Below are positions 8,387 through 17,218 of a stretch of DNA of 56,494 nucleotides, piece by piece. A program made the translations under genes and the position numbers. Within the stretch, counting starts at the first letter, position 1; each line of letters starts with the position of its first letter. Origin of the DNA: JAMLIA01 sp039810005. Lineage in GTDB: Bacteria > Chloroflexota > Chloroflexia > Thermomicrobiales > CFX8. The stretch lies in NCBI GenBank assembly GCA_039810005.1, contig JBDHWD010000007.1, positions 1 through 56,494 of the forward strand, given 5' to 3'. The notes beneath the pieces are model-generated. The model was not told the origin of the DNA. It saw only the letters and a list, made by a program, of their open reading frames with translations, and made no database searches.

Positions 8387-8983
8387 TCAGACCGCGACCA
8401 GGCTCGTTTCATAGAGGCGATTCGCCAGGCGAGTCCACGCGTCCAGCCCGTCGGTCGACGCGCGCGACATTTCAATCGCGAGCTCATGAGGCTGCTCCGG
8501 TGTCATCAGAATCGTCGCCAGCTTCCCGCGTTGCCGGCGATCAATCGTCTCCTCCAGGAATCGCACTTCATGCGGGAAGCGCGGCGTAAGCCCCGAGAGG
8601 ATCAGCAAATCCGACGATGCCATCCGCGTCAGCGTCTGGCGTGAGACTCGCGCCGCAATCTGCCGCTCTCCGAGCGGCAGGTCACCGTCAACATCAGGCA
8701 CTTCATTCAGATTATCGCGCAGCTCGTTCTCAATGAGGTACGTGGTCAGCGCGAAGTCGCGCCAAGTCAGAAAAAAGTGGCTGAAAGGGAAGTCGGCGCT
8801 CGACACCCGCTCCCGGAGGAAGCGGTGGATGCGCCCGGCGCGGGCATCTGACGCATTGAAGATCACCCAGCCCTGCCCGTGCCGCAGGCGGGTATCGAGC
8901 TCCTCGAAATAGCGCGTCAAACGCTGAAGCAGATCAATATCCTGAAGTGGCGTCGCCTCGAATAGAGGTAGCGTATCTTCCAT
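8387..8983 (-). CDS. Unrecognised protein with a DnaC/IstB-like layout but no Walker A
   Basis: 198 residues. No family is recognised with confidence. The order of strands recalls the core of DnaC/IstB-type AAA+ helicase loaders: GWVIFNASDARAGRIHRFL sits where GLLLYGPPGTGKT would be, and DLLILSGLTPRFPHE followed by EETIDRRQRGKLATILMT resembles the Walker B plus sensor stretch. The glycine-rich P-loop with its lysine is missing, and LSGL replaces the acidic Walker B, so nucleotide binding is unlikely. The protein may be a decayed or repurposed ATPase fold; this is inference. It is alone on the minus strand with a promoter-like TGCTACGAT at 9043-9051 upstream. Confidence 0.6.
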   Translation of the reverse strand: MEDTLPLFEATPLQDIDLLQRLTRYFEELDTRLRHGQGWVIFNASDARAGRIHRFLRERVSSADFPFSHFFLTWRDFALTTYLIENELRDNLNEVPDVDGDLPLGERQIAARVSRQTLTRMASSDLLILSGLTPRFPHEVRFLEETIDRRQRGKLATILMTPEQPHELAIEMSRASTDGLDAWTRLANRLYETSLVAV

Positions 8984-9042
8984 GGTTCACACATCCGCAT
9001 CATCCGGACACGTCGCCCCACAGTGGATGCATAGCTGAGGTC

Positions 9043-9051
9043 ATCGTAGCA
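9043..9051 (-). promoter_or_regulatory. Extended -10 element upstream of the 8387-8983 gene
   Basis: TGCTACGAT on the minus strand matches the extended -10 form seen at other promoters in the window. No good -35 at the usual spacing; a TTGACA at 9083-9078 is too far away (29 bases) to pair with it, but could serve TACACT at a short 15-base spacing. Start of the gene is about 50 bases downstream. Confidence 0.4.
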
Positions 9052-9093
9052 TCAAGAGTGTACGTTCATCGTGTTGCTGTCAAGTCGAATCGG

Positions 9094-10008
9094 CTAATTA
9101 GCCGTGACACGAGAGAACATAACACTGAACGCCTCACGATTGACCGATCGGCAGACGGACGAAACGACATCCCCGCTCGCTGGTTCCGCAACCCGAGTCC
9201 GCCCACGCCGCGCATCGGTAGTATCGATTACGACCTGGCCCTCGGCCAACTCGACAAGCGACGGATCTTCCGCGACAGCGACCGCAAGTGGATCGTGGAG
9301 GTTGGCGGCCGGCCGCTCAAGATCGACCAGAATCCTGCGCGTCATCTCGCGGACGAGTATCGAGCTTGGCTCCGAAGCGTTCGCAAGACGATCCCATCCG
9401 GCGCGATTCAGCGTCGTCTGGTGCGTCACATCCAGGCCAACCCAGGTGGACTTGAATCCCGCGTCGGCCACCCGTTGGGCCGCGTCCGGGTCGACAAAGA
9501 TGTTGAACTCAGCGAACGGCGTCTGATTGCCTGCGTTAAAGAACGCCCCGCCCATGATGACGAGCCGTTGCACCCACTCCACGATGCGCGGCTCGATCGA
9601 TAACGCCACCGCCAGGTTGGTGAGCGGACCGACAAACACGAACGTGATGTTGCGCTGATGCTCGCGTGCTAACTGCACGATCGCTTCAGGAGCGCTCGTT
9701 GATGACAACGGAGCCGGCGCAACGTCCGGCTCCCAGTCACCGAGGCCCGAAGTTCCGTGGTGCGCTCGGGCATCGACCAGTTCACGGACGAGCGGCCGAT
9801 CCATGCCCGAGTAGATCGGAACGTCCAGATCGAGCCAGGACGCAACCGTCTGCGTGTTACGGGTCGCCAATTCGAGCGGGACGTTTCCCGCCACAGTCGT
9901 GATACCGATCAACCGATGGCGATCGAGCCGCGACGCCAGCGCAATGGCCATCGCGTCGTCGACGCCAGTATCGACGTCGAGCAGCAGCGGAATCCGATCA
10001 TCGCTCAC
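9094..10008 (-). CDS. Inosine-uridine preferring nucleoside hydrolase
   Basis: 304 residues. Hydrolyses the N-glycosidic bond of nucleosides to give ribose and a free base. The N-terminal Asp cluster LLLDVDTGVDDAMAIALA is the calcium- and ribose-binding signature of the family, and the domain runs over the full length (LTNLAVALS, MGGAF, FNIFVDPDAAQRV with the ribose-binding Asn/Asp, and the late AVAEDPSLV). The start overlaps the stop of the TPP enzyme gene by 4 bases (ATGA), so it is translationally coupled and the last gene of the lspA operon. Base specificity cannot be read from sequence. Confidence 0.9.
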   Translation of the reverse strand: MSDDRIPLLLDVDTGVDDAMAIALASRLDRHRLIGITTVAGNVPLELATRNTQTVASWLDLDVPIYSGMDRPLVRELVDARAHHGTSGLGDWEPDVAPAPLSSTSAPEAIVQLAREHQRNITFVFVGPLTNLAVALSIEPRIVEWVQRLVIMGGAFFNAGNQTPFAEFNIFVDPDAAQRVADAGFKSTWVGLDVTHQTTLNRAGWDRLANASEPSSILVREMTRRILVDLERPAANLHDPLAVAVAEDPSLVELAEGQVVIDTTDARRGRTRVAEPASGDVVSSVCRSVNREAFSVMFSRVTAN

Positions 10009-11717
10009 TTATCGCCCCCACCCTGCGCAACCGCTTCGAGCCAGGCATGCACCGGCGGAGTTTCGGTCAGCTGCGATTCGGAGACGATGTCAACGAACGT
10101 TGGCCCACCGTCGGCCAGCGCCTCAGCCAGCGTGCGTTGCAGATCGGCCGGATCCGTTACCTGCCATGCGCGCAAACCGAAGCCGCGGGCGATAGCGGCA
10201 TAGTCGACCGGGTTGAAGTCAACCGAGAAGTAGCGCTGACCGTGATACAGGTGTTGCAGCTCCTTGATCCAGCCAAATGCACCGTTGTTGAAATGGATCA
10301 GGGTCAGCGGCAGATTCAGACGCGAAATCGTCTCCAGCTCACCGACCGACATGCCGAACGAGCCGTCGCCCATCATGCTGATCGTCCGGCCTGCTGGTCG
10401 AGCATAGTGCGCGCCGACTACCGCCGGAAGCGCGTACCCCAGACCGCCATGTGCGCGCGGAATGACCGTCCACCGACCGGCCTGAGGCAGCACATACTGC
10501 GCGCCCAGATACGGTGTCGGCGTGCCGGGATCAGCGACGATCACCGTTTCGTCCGGCAGCAACTGCTTCAGCGTCGCGATGACGCGTTGCGGCTTGATCG
10601 GTTGCGAATCCGATCGCGCTTCTTCGGCGACCTGGTCGAAGTAGGCGGTTCGCGCGGCGTCGATGCCATCCAGCCACTGCAGACGATTTGCCGATGGCAT
10701 CTGCTTGCCGAGCGCCTCGGTGAGATCGATCAGCGCGGCGCGCGCATCGCCGATAACCGGGGCAATCGTGCGGTAGTTGTTGCCAATCTGCCATGGATCA
10801 ATATCGATGTGGATGACCGACAGATCGCGGGAACGCTTCGGCAGCGTCCAGTTGAGCGTTGTCGTCGAGTCGGTGCGTGTACCAACCAGAATGATCAGAT
10901 CCGCTCCGGCCACGACCTCATTGGCATACGGTCGTGCGCCGTTGCCGCCGACGACGCCGAGCGACAGGCGATTCGTCTCGGCAATGCTGCCCTTGCCATT
11001 GATCGACGTACCGACCGGTATCGATCCGGCTTCAGCCAGCGCGGTCAGCGCGTCCCAGGCGCGCGAGATGAGGACGCCACCTCCGGCGACGATGACCGGC
11101 TTCGTCGCGGCCCGGATGAGATCCGCTGCACGCTCGACACTCTCGGCATCCGGTCGTGGCCGACTTGCAGGGACTGCGCCGAAGCGCGGCACGCCGTAGA
11201 CGTTCTCGTCGTCAACCGGTGCCTTGAGCACGTCGGCCGGCATAGAAATCGAGACTGCACCAGGCCTACCAGTTGTTGCCAGACGAACCGCGCGACGTAT
11301 GACATCGGGCGCAGTGTCGGCCGTCGTCAGCCGCGCGGCCCATTTGGTTATCGGCTGGAACAATGCCTGCTGGTCGAGCTCAGTCAGGACACCGCGCCCC
11401 TCCTGCGAAATGGGCGTATCGGATGTCAGGCAGATGAGCGGCAGGAACGAGCCATGCGCCTCGGCGACGCCCGGCACGATGTACGTTGCGCCCCCACCAC
11501 TCGGACCTTCGCAAACGCCGATCTTGCCGGACACGCGCGCATAGGCGTCGGCCATGAACGAGGCGGAGCGCTCGTCACGCGTCAGCACGTGCTGGATACG
11601 CCCCTCGTTGCGATAGAGGGCGTCGTAGAAATCCATTCCGGTATCACCCGGCAGGCCGAAGATATGCTCAATCCCGCTTTGAATCAGGATCTCGGCGATC
11701 GCGTCACTGACATTCAC
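10005..11717 (-). CDS. Thiamine-pyrophosphate enzyme, acetolactate synthase large-subunit-like
   Basis: 570 residues with the three usual modules: N-terminal pyrimidine-binding domain with catalytic Glu49 (TRDERSASF), central domain (about 190-330), and C-terminal PP-binding domain with GDG followed by NN about 26 residues later (MMGDGSFG ... HFNNGAFGW). Likely a decarboxylating or carboligating enzyme on a 2-oxo acid. The presence of Glu49 argues against glyoxylate carboligase, which has Val there, although a glycerate kinase lies next door. No ilvN small subunit is adjacent, so true acetolactate synthase is doubtful. The start is GTG with AAAGGA about 11 bases upstream. It sits 54 bases after the glycerate kinase gene and is coupled to the nucleoside hydrolase. 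Confidence 0.85.
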   Translation of the reverse strand: MNVSDAIAEILIQSGIEHIFGLPGDTGMDFYDALYRNEGRIQHVLTRDERSASFMADAYARVSGKIGVCEGPSGGGATYIVPGVAEAHGSFLPLICLTSDTPISQEGRGVLTELDQQALFQPITKWAARLTTADTAPDVIRRAVRLATTGRPGAVSISMPADVLKAPVDDENVYGVPRFGAVPASRPRPDAESVERAADLIRAATKPVIVAGGGVLISRAWDALTALAEAGSIPVGTSINGKGSIAETNRLSLGVVGGNGARPYANEVVAGADLIILVGTRTDSTTTLNWTLPKRSRDLSVIHIDIDPWQIGNNYRTIAPVIGDARAALIDLTEALGKQMPSANRLQWLDGIDAARTAYFDQVAEEARSDSQPIKPQRVIATLKQLLPDETVIVADPGTPTPYLGAQYVLPQAGRWTVIPRAHGGLGYALPAVVGAHYARPAGRTISMMGDGSFGMSVGELETISRLNLPLTLIHFNNGAFGWIKELQHLYHGQRYFSVDFNPVDYAAIARGFGLRAWQVTDPADLQRTLAEALADGGPTFVDIVSESQLTETPPVHAWLEAVAQGGGDK

Positions 11718-11771
11718 CGACGATTCGTCCTTTCGATGTCTCTTTGGATGCGGCGCTACTATACGGCCGCC

Positions 11772-13052
11772 TCAGGCGACCGTCCAGCCCTCGTTGACAA
11801 CAACGCCAAGCAGGAGGTCGTTCACATTCGTTCCCGAAGGGCCGGTCACGAGCGCCGCACCCCGACGGTGCAGCCAGGTGAACGTGTCGTTGTCGGCGAC
11901 AGATTGTTCAGCCGAGCGCGGATCATCGACTGTCTCACCATCGACAATGCCGCCGGCTGCCCCGCTGATGCCGTCGTCACCGTCGGTCGCCAGACAACCG
12001 ATCGCGCAGCCTGAGAGCCCGGCTATCCGCAGCGCCGCCGCCACCGCCGCTTCACAATTACGTCCCCCAACGCCATCGCCGGAGACATGGACGATCGTCT
12101 CACCTCCAGCGATAAAGCAGCACGGCGGGCTGAAGGAGGTGCGCTCGGCAATCGTCTCGGCGACGATGCTGGCGAACAGCCGCCCGGCGTCGTGAGCCTC
12201 AATGTCAATTCCGCCGCCCAGAACGTGGACTGCAAGGCCATGATCGCGAGCTACGTCACCCGCCGCCGTCATCGCGGCGGCCAGATCAGCAACGACGACC
12301 GACAGTAACGGCTTGTTGTCTGTCGGCTCACTCACCTCTGGCAGGTCGATATCTAATCCGTAGCGCGCGACTACGTCTTCAGCACGCTCGTCTGAGTCCG
12401 GCGGGACGGTGGGGCCGCTTGCGATTGTCGACAGCGGATTGCCCAGCACGTCCGAGACAATGAGATTGACAACTGTTCTGCCGGCCAGCATGTCCAGCAG
12501 GCCGCCGCCTTTCAGCAGGCTCAGTCGAGAGCGCACGGCGTTGATCTCGCGGATCGACGCGCCACCGCGCAGAAGGGCTTGCGTTATGTCACGCAACTGA
12601 TCGAGATCGATTCCTGATCGCAGCGCCTCAACCAGCGACGAGCCACCACCGGAGATAAGGCACAACACGACTGCGCCCTGCGGAATGGACTCGGCGAACT
12701 CAATGAGCCGTTGCCCAGCCTCAAGGGAGCGCGCATCCGGCACTGGATGCGAGCCGAGCAGGACTTCCGAGCGCAGCGACAGCCCTTGGGGCGCGCTCTT
12801 GGTGATGACGATACCGTCCTGCAGTCGATCCCCGAGGGTGTCCTCGACTGCCGCCATCATCTGACATCCTGCCTTGCCGATAGCGAGCGCCCAAATGTCA
12901 GCACCCGGTCCAGCAACGACATCGTCGTTAATGATGATGCTACCGTCGCTCCGCGCATCCAGCACCCGCCGAACAGAGGCACCGGCATCCACGTGCGCCA
13001 CCGCCGCACGGTACATCGATTCGATGAGGTTTCGGAGACGGTCCTCGGTCAT
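11772..13052 (-). CDS. Glycerate 2-kinase (DUF4147/MOFRL type)
   Basis: 426 residues. Phosphorylates D-glycerate to 2-phosphoglycerate. Typical features are ALAIGKAGCQMM near the N terminus, GSHPVPDARSLEAGQRL, LCLISGGGSSLVEAL, and NAVRSRLSLLKGGGL of the DUF4147 domain, and a C-terminal MOFRL domain with CFIAGGETIVHV, GRNCEAAVAAAL, CLATDGDDG and TGPSGTNVNDLLL. The ATG overlaps the rluD stop by 4 bases. Its neighbours in the operon do not form a full glycerate pathway, so its source of glycerate is unknown. Confidence 0.92.
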   Translation of the reverse strand: MTEDRLRNLIESMYRAAVAHVDAGASVRRVLDARSDGSIIINDDVVAGPGADIWALAIGKAGCQMMAAVEDTLGDRLQDGIVITKSAPQGLSLRSEVLLGSHPVPDARSLEAGQRLIEFAESIPQGAVVLCLISGGGSSLVEALRSGIDLDQLRDITQALLRGGASIREINAVRSRLSLLKGGGLLDMLAGRTVVNLIVSDVLGNPLSTIASGPTVPPDSDERAEDVVARYGLDIDLPEVSEPTDNKPLLSVVVADLAAAMTAAGDVARDHGLAVHVLGGGIDIEAHDAGRLFASIVAETIAERTSFSPPCCFIAGGETIVHVSGDGVGGRNCEAAVAAALRIAGLSGCAIGCLATDGDDGISGAAGGIVDGETVDDPRSAEQSVADNDTFTWLHRRGAALVTGPSGTNVNDLLLGVVVNEGWTVA

Positions 13053-13975
13053 CGCGCGCGCTGCTTCAGCAAGCTCAACGTCTCGGTGAGGTCCGCCGGC
13101 AGTGCCGCCTCGACATCGATCGGCTGCCCGCCCGGCAGCGAGAATCTCAGCCTGCGAGCGTGCAGAAACTGGCGCTCCAGAGGCAGGTCAGGAGCCTTAC
13201 CGCCGTAGAGCGTGTCCGCAGCAACCGGATGCTTGATGAACGCGCAATGCACGCGAATCTGGTGCGTTCGCCCTGTCTCGATGTTCACGTCGAGCAACGT
13301 ATAGCCGGGCAGACGCTCGATCACACGGATGTGCGATACGGATGGGCGACCGTCGCGAACGACTGCCATGCGCTTGCGGTTATGCGGATCACGAGCGATT
13401 GGAGCATCGATCGTTGCCTCGTCATCCGGAACATTGCCGAGGACGAGTGCCGTGTACTCCTTCACGACAGAGCGCTGTTGCCACTGCTGCAGCAGCGAGC
13501 GGCGCGCATGCTCGTTCTTCGCCACGACGATGAGGCCGGATGTGTCCTTGTCGAGGCGATGGACGATGCCGGGGCGCTCCGCTCCGGGTGTAATCACTTC
13601 GGGACGCAGCCATTTGAGGACATTGACGAGCGTTCCGTGTTCGTGTCCGGGCGCTGGGTGCACGACCAGCCCGGCCGGTTTGTCGAACACCATCACGTCG
13701 TTATCCTCATAGACGATCGCGATAGGCACGACAGCTGGCGTCAGTTCGGCCGGCTCCTCAGGCCGCGGCGAACGGACTTCTACTCTGTCGCCCTCAGCTA
13801 CCTTGTAGCTCGGTCGCGTTGGCTCCCCATTGACTAGAACATGGCCGGCCTCGATCAATCGCTGCACAAACGAACGGCTCGTATCCGGCATGCGATCCGT
13901 GATGAAGCGATCGACGCGCTCGGATACGCACTCCGGTGGCACGTCCAGGCGAACGACAAACGAGGAATCACTCAT
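13049..13975 (-). CDS. RluA/RluD-family ribosomal large subunit pseudouridine synthase
   Basis: 308 residues. Converts uridines in 23S rRNA to pseudouridine. An N-terminal S4 RNA-binding domain (about 15-75, with SFVQRLIEAGHVLVNG) precedes the catalytic domain. The catalytic Asp is Asp142 in HRLDKDTSGL. Later motifs are ARDPHNRKRMAV and GRTHQIRVH. Specific target positions (RluD-type 1911/1915/1917 or others) cannot be assigned. The start ATG overlaps the lspA stop, and the stop overlaps the glycerate kinase start. The lspA-rluD pair is a very common bacterial arrangement. Confidence 0.93.
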   Translation of the reverse strand: MSDSSFVVRLDVPPECVSERVDRFITDRMPDTSRSFVQRLIEAGHVLVNGEPTRPSYKVAEGDRVEVRSPRPEEPAELTPAVVPIAIVYEDNDVMVFDKPAGLVVHPAPGHEHGTLVNVLKWLRPEVITPGAERPGIVHRLDKDTSGLIVVAKNEHARRSLLQQWQQRSVVKEYTALVLGNVPDDEATIDAPIARDPHNRKRMAVVRDGRPSVSHIRVIERLPGYTLLDVNIETGRTHQIRVHCAFIKHPVAADTLYGGKAPDLPLERQFLHARRLRFSLPGGQPIDVEAALPADLTETLSLLKQRAR

Positions 13976-14493
13976 TGCTCGTCGGGTGCCTTGGTCAGGT
14001 TGCCGGCTGCTACAACGCCATCATGTGTCTTCCGGAAATCGGGGTCGCGGAACAGCAGGCAATACATCAGGAGCACAACGCCGACAGTGATCCCCGAGTC
14101 AGCGATATTGAATGTCGGAAAGCGCGGGAAATCGATCCAGTCGATAACATGCCCGTAGCGGAAGCGGTCGATGATGTTCCCGAACGCCCCGCCGATCTGC
14201 ATCCCCAGCGCAACAGCCAGCAGCGGATCGCGAGCTGCCGCACGCGCGTAATAGATTCCGAGCAGCGAGACTGCGACCACAGCGAGAATCTTTAGAATCT
14301 CGGAGCTGCCCTGGAAGAGGCCGAACGCCGAACCCGTGTTGCGAACGTAAATGAAGCGCAGGACGCCCGGAATCACGGTGAAAACGTCGCGGTCGCCGTC
14401 CGGACCAAGCCGGTCCAGCACGATTCGTTTCGACAAAAGATCGAGAGCAAGCACGCTCAAGGCAGCGACCAGCGCCAACGCAAGCGGCTTCAT
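13972..14493 (-). CDS. lspA: Lipoprotein signal peptidase (signal peptidase II)
   Basis: 173 residues with four membrane helices. Cleaves the signal peptide of prolipoproteins after lipid modification of the cysteine. The family motifs are NTGSAFGLF (52-60), GGAFGNIIDR with catalytic Asp109, and FNIADSGI with catalytic Asp132. It is the first gene of a leftward operon whose next four genes are linked by overlaps or short gaps, and it is divergent from murG. The SD of the ATG is weak. Confidence 0.95.
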   Translation of the reverse strand: MKPLALALVAALSVLALDLLSKRIVLDRLGPDGDRDVFTVIPGVLRFIYVRNTGSAFGLFQGSSEILKILAVVAVSLLGIYYARAAARDPLLAVALGMQIGGAFGNIIDRFRYGHVIDWIDFPRFPTFNIADSGITVGVVLLMYCLLFRDPDFRKTHDGVVAAGNLTKAPDEQ

Positions 14494-14604
14494 GAAGCCA
14501 GGCTTTTGAGGTTGAGAGTCGGACGGGTTGATGGAACACTCCTTGACGCGGGCCGGAATGGACCGGATTTCGCTTGCTTTCGTACGACGCTCCGGAGGTC
14601 ACCG

Positions 14605-15762
14605 TTGCGCTCGGAGTCTACCACCGGCAAGTCCGCCGATGTCCTTCGCCTCATCATCGCCGGCGGGGGCACAGGCGGGCACATTTCTCCTGCCGTCGCT
14701 GTCGCGCAGGAGCTCCGCCAACGCCGACCAACCGACATTCTGTGGGTCGGATCAGGCGCTGCAATCGAGCGTGACGCCGCGGAATCCATAGAGGCTACCT
14801 ACAGAACAATCAAAACCGGCAAGCTCAGACGCTACCTCTCGATCGAGACGCCGCTCGACGCGATCCGCATCCCGGTGGGGATCATCCAGGCGTGGCGTCT
14901 GCTCGGATCCTGGCAGGACGCCGTTGTCGTATCAACGGGCGGCTTTGTCAGCGTTCCGACAGTCATCGCGGCGCGATTGCGCGGTATCCCGACCCTGACG
15001 CATGAGCAAACCGCCCACATCGGACTGGCCACGAAGATCAACGCGCGCTTCGCTGATGTCGTCGCGCTCTCCTACGAACGATCTCGATCGCTGCTTTCAA
15101 CGCCGCGCGGTCGCGTCATCGTGACCGGCAATCCGCTCCGCCCCGCTGTGCTGAACGGCGTCGCCGAGCAGGCTCTCACCGCATTCGACTTGCCGAGCAA
15201 CGTGCCTCTGCTCTACATCACCGGTGGCGCACAGGGCGCACGTTCCCTCAACGAGGTCGTTGCTCAAGCACTGCCCGAGCTCCTGGGATATGTCGCTATT
15301 CTGCATCAAGCTGGACCGGCGTCTCTGCACGACGATGTTGAAACACTGCGCCGACACGCGGAGACGCTCCCGCCGGAGCTACGCGGCCGCTACCGTGTCG
15401 TCGAGACAATCGGTAATGAGATCGGCGACGTCTACGCCGCTGCCGCACTCGTGCTCGGGAGAGCCGGCGCAGGTACGGTCAACGAGCTGAGCGCGCTGGG
15501 CATCCCCGCTCTCCTCGTGCCGCTTCCGGGCGCGGAAGAACAGCACCAGAACGCGCAGCAGCTCGTTCAGATCGGTGCAGCCGTCGAAGTTGCTCAGGCG
15601 GATCTGACGCCCGATCGACTGGTTCGCGAGGTGCAGGATATCGTCACAACTCCTGGCCGGATCGAGTTGATGCGCTCTGCGGCAAGTCGGACAGGCGTGA
15701 GTGACGCGGCAGCCCGCCTGGCTGATGAGGTCGAGACGCTTGTGATCCGTCGGTCGCCCTAG
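14605..15762 (+). CDS. murG: UDP-GlcNAc:lipid I N-acetylglucosaminyltransferase (MurG)
   Basis: 385 residues. Adds GlcNAc to lipid I to give lipid II on the inner face of the membrane. GT-B fold with the N-terminal glycine loop LIIAGGGTGGHISPA (His26), STGGFVSVP, the central ITGGAQGARSLNE, and the donor-binding LGRAGAGTVNELSALGIPALLVPLPGAEEQHQ. The start is TTG at 14605, six bases after GGAGG; there is no in-frame ATG close to the glycine loop, and the upstream ATG at 14506 gives an odd 33-residue extension. It lies alone, away from any mur/fts genes, and overlaps the convergent radA stop by 4 bases. Confidence 0.9.
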   Translation: MRSESTTGKSADVLRLIIAGGGTGGHISPAVAVAQELRQRRPTDILWVGSGAAIERDAAESIEATYRTIKTGKLRRYLSIETPLDAIRIPVGIIQAWRLLGSWQDAVVVSTGGFVSVPTVIAARLRGIPTLTHEQTAHIGLATKINARFADVVALSYERSRSLLSTPRGRVIVTGNPLRPAVLNGVAEQALTAFDLPSNVPLLYITGGAQGARSLNEVVAQALPELLGYVAILHQAGPASLHDDVETLRRHAETLPPELRGRYRVVETIGNEIGDVYAAAALVLGRAGAGTVNELSALGIPALLVPLPGAEEQHQNAQQLVQIGAAVEVAQADLTPDRLVREVQDIVTTPGRIELMRSAASRTGVSDAAARLADEVETLVIRRSP

Positions 15763-17135
15763 CGGTCGAGGCTGCGGTCGATGGCCTCGTCGAGGGTCGA
15801 GGCGCGGACTATCTCGAGTCCGGCTGGTGGGCGCACCAGGCCGCGACCTAGCGCAGCCGGAACGACTGCCCGCTCGAAGCCGAGCTTCGCCGCTTCCTGC
15901 AGTCGCCGCTCGAGTTGGCTCACTGAGCGCAGCTCGCCTGCCAGTCCGACTTCTCCGATTGCGACGAGCCGCGGATCGACCCGCGATTCACGGTAGCTCG
16001 ACGCGATCGACAGCGCCACGCCGAGATCGGCGGCAGGCTCGCTGAGCTTCATTCCGCCGACAACATTGACGAAGACATCCTGATCGGCGAGCGACAAGCC
16101 GACGCGCTTTGATAGCACAGCGACGAGCATCTGAATTCGACTCAGGTCAATACCATTCGCCGTCCGCCGCGCATTGCCGAACGCGCTCGTACTCGTCAAC
16201 CCCTGAACCTCGACCAGGATTGGCCTGGTGCCCTCCATCGTAACGACGACCGTCGATCCAGCCGCGTTGCCAGGGCGCTCTTCGAGGAACGCCTCGCTGG
16301 GGTTGCGAACCTCGCGCATGCCGCGTTCGACCATCTCGAACACGCCAACCTCGTCAGTCGATCCGAAACGGTTCTTCACCGCACGCAGAATTCGATATTG
16401 ATGGAAGCGATCACCCTCAAGATAGAGCACGGCATCGACCATGTGCTCTAGCACGCGCGGCCCGGCGATCGAGCCCTCTTTCGTCACGTGCCCGACGATG
16501 AACACGGCGACGTCGCGCGGCTTCGCGAACGCGACGAGTCGCGTGGTGCATTCCCGCACCTGGCTAACACTTCCCGCCGCCGAGCTGATGTCCGGCGTGA
16601 ACACCGTCTGGATCGAGTCGATGATGACCACAACCGGGCCGAGGCTTTCAGCGGCAGCGATCACATCGTCAATATTCGTCTCAGAGAGAACATAGAGGTG
16701 ATCGACACCCGCGCCAACCCGCTCGGCGCGCAGCTTCACCTGCTGCACGGATTCCTCAGCGGTCACGTACAGCACCGCTTCGGCATTGGCTGAGAGATCC
16801 GCTGCGGCCTGCAACAACAGCGTCGACTTGCCGATACCCGGATCGCCGCCGACAAGGACGAGCGAGCCCGGAACAACACCGCCGCCCAGCACGCGTGAGA
16901 ACTCCATCATCGGCAGCGGACGTCGACCAACGCTCGCGCTTGGAACCGATGACAACGGCTGCGGAGCTGGCGCATTGCCGACGCGCCGAACATCGGCCCT
17001 GCCGGCCGCTGTCGCCGGCGCTTCGACGGTCTCCTCCAGCGAGCCCCACGCGCCACAGTCCGGACAGCGTCCGTAATAGCTCGCGCTTTCCAGCCCGCAC
17101 TGCTGGCAAACGTATTTGGTGCGTCGCTTTGCCAA
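15759..17135 (-). CDS. radA: DNA repair protein RadA (Sms)
   Basis: 458 residues from a TTG at 17135. RadA is a RecA-like ATPase that drives branch migration and helps process recombination intermediates. It shows the N-terminal zinc motif CQQCG and CPDCG (four cysteines), Walker A GGDPGIGKSTLLLQ, the RadA-specific KNRFG motif, and a C-terminal Lon-protease-like domain with FVNVVGGMKLSEPAADLGVALS that lacks the catalytic pair of Lon. The TTG has AGGAAAGG about 9 bases upstream; another in-frame TTG at 17162 lies inside the clpC terminator hairpin and is less likely. Confidence 0.93.
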   Translation of the reverse strand: MAKRRTKYVCQQCGLESASYYGRCPDCGAWGSLEETVEAPATAAGRADVRRVGNAPAPQPLSSVPSASVGRRPLPMMEFSRVLGGGVVPGSLVLVGGDPGIGKSTLLLQAAADLSANAEAVLYVTAEESVQQVKLRAERVGAGVDHLYVLSETNIDDVIAAAESLGPVVVIIDSIQTVFTPDISSAAGSVSQVRECTTRLVAFAKPRDVAVFIVGHVTKEGSIAGPRVLEHMVDAVLYLEGDRFHQYRILRAVKNRFGSTDEVGVFEMVERGMREVRNPSEAFLEERPGNAAGSTVVVTMEGTRPILVEVQGLTSTSAFGNARRTANGIDLSRIQMLVAVLSKRVGLSLADQDVFVNVVGGMKLSEPAADLGVALSIASSYRESRVDPRLVAIGEVGLAGELRSVSQLERRLQEAAKLGFERAVVPAALGRGLVRPPAGLEIVRASTLDEAIDRSLDR

Positions 17136-17154
17136 GCTCAGCGACCTTTCCTGG

Positions 17155-17189
17155 ATACACAAGCACGGGGGCCAAGATGCCCCCGTGCT
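17155..17189 (-). terminator. Hairpin after clpC (terminator or attenuator)
   Basis: AGCACGGGGGC (17162-17172) and GCCCCCGTGCT (17179-17189) form a perfect 11-bp stem with a 6-base loop just after the clpC stop. The minus-strand tail, TTGTGTATCC, is only weakly T-rich, so read-through into radA is possible. Confidence 0.6.
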
Positions 17190-17218
17190 CGCGAACGATC
17201 AGATGCTTGTCGGCCGTA

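Noticed and set aside
10047..12014. 655-codon plus-strand ORF opposite the TPP enzyme and glycerate kinase
   Set aside because: Antisense to two well-supported genes; composition typical of a shadow frame.
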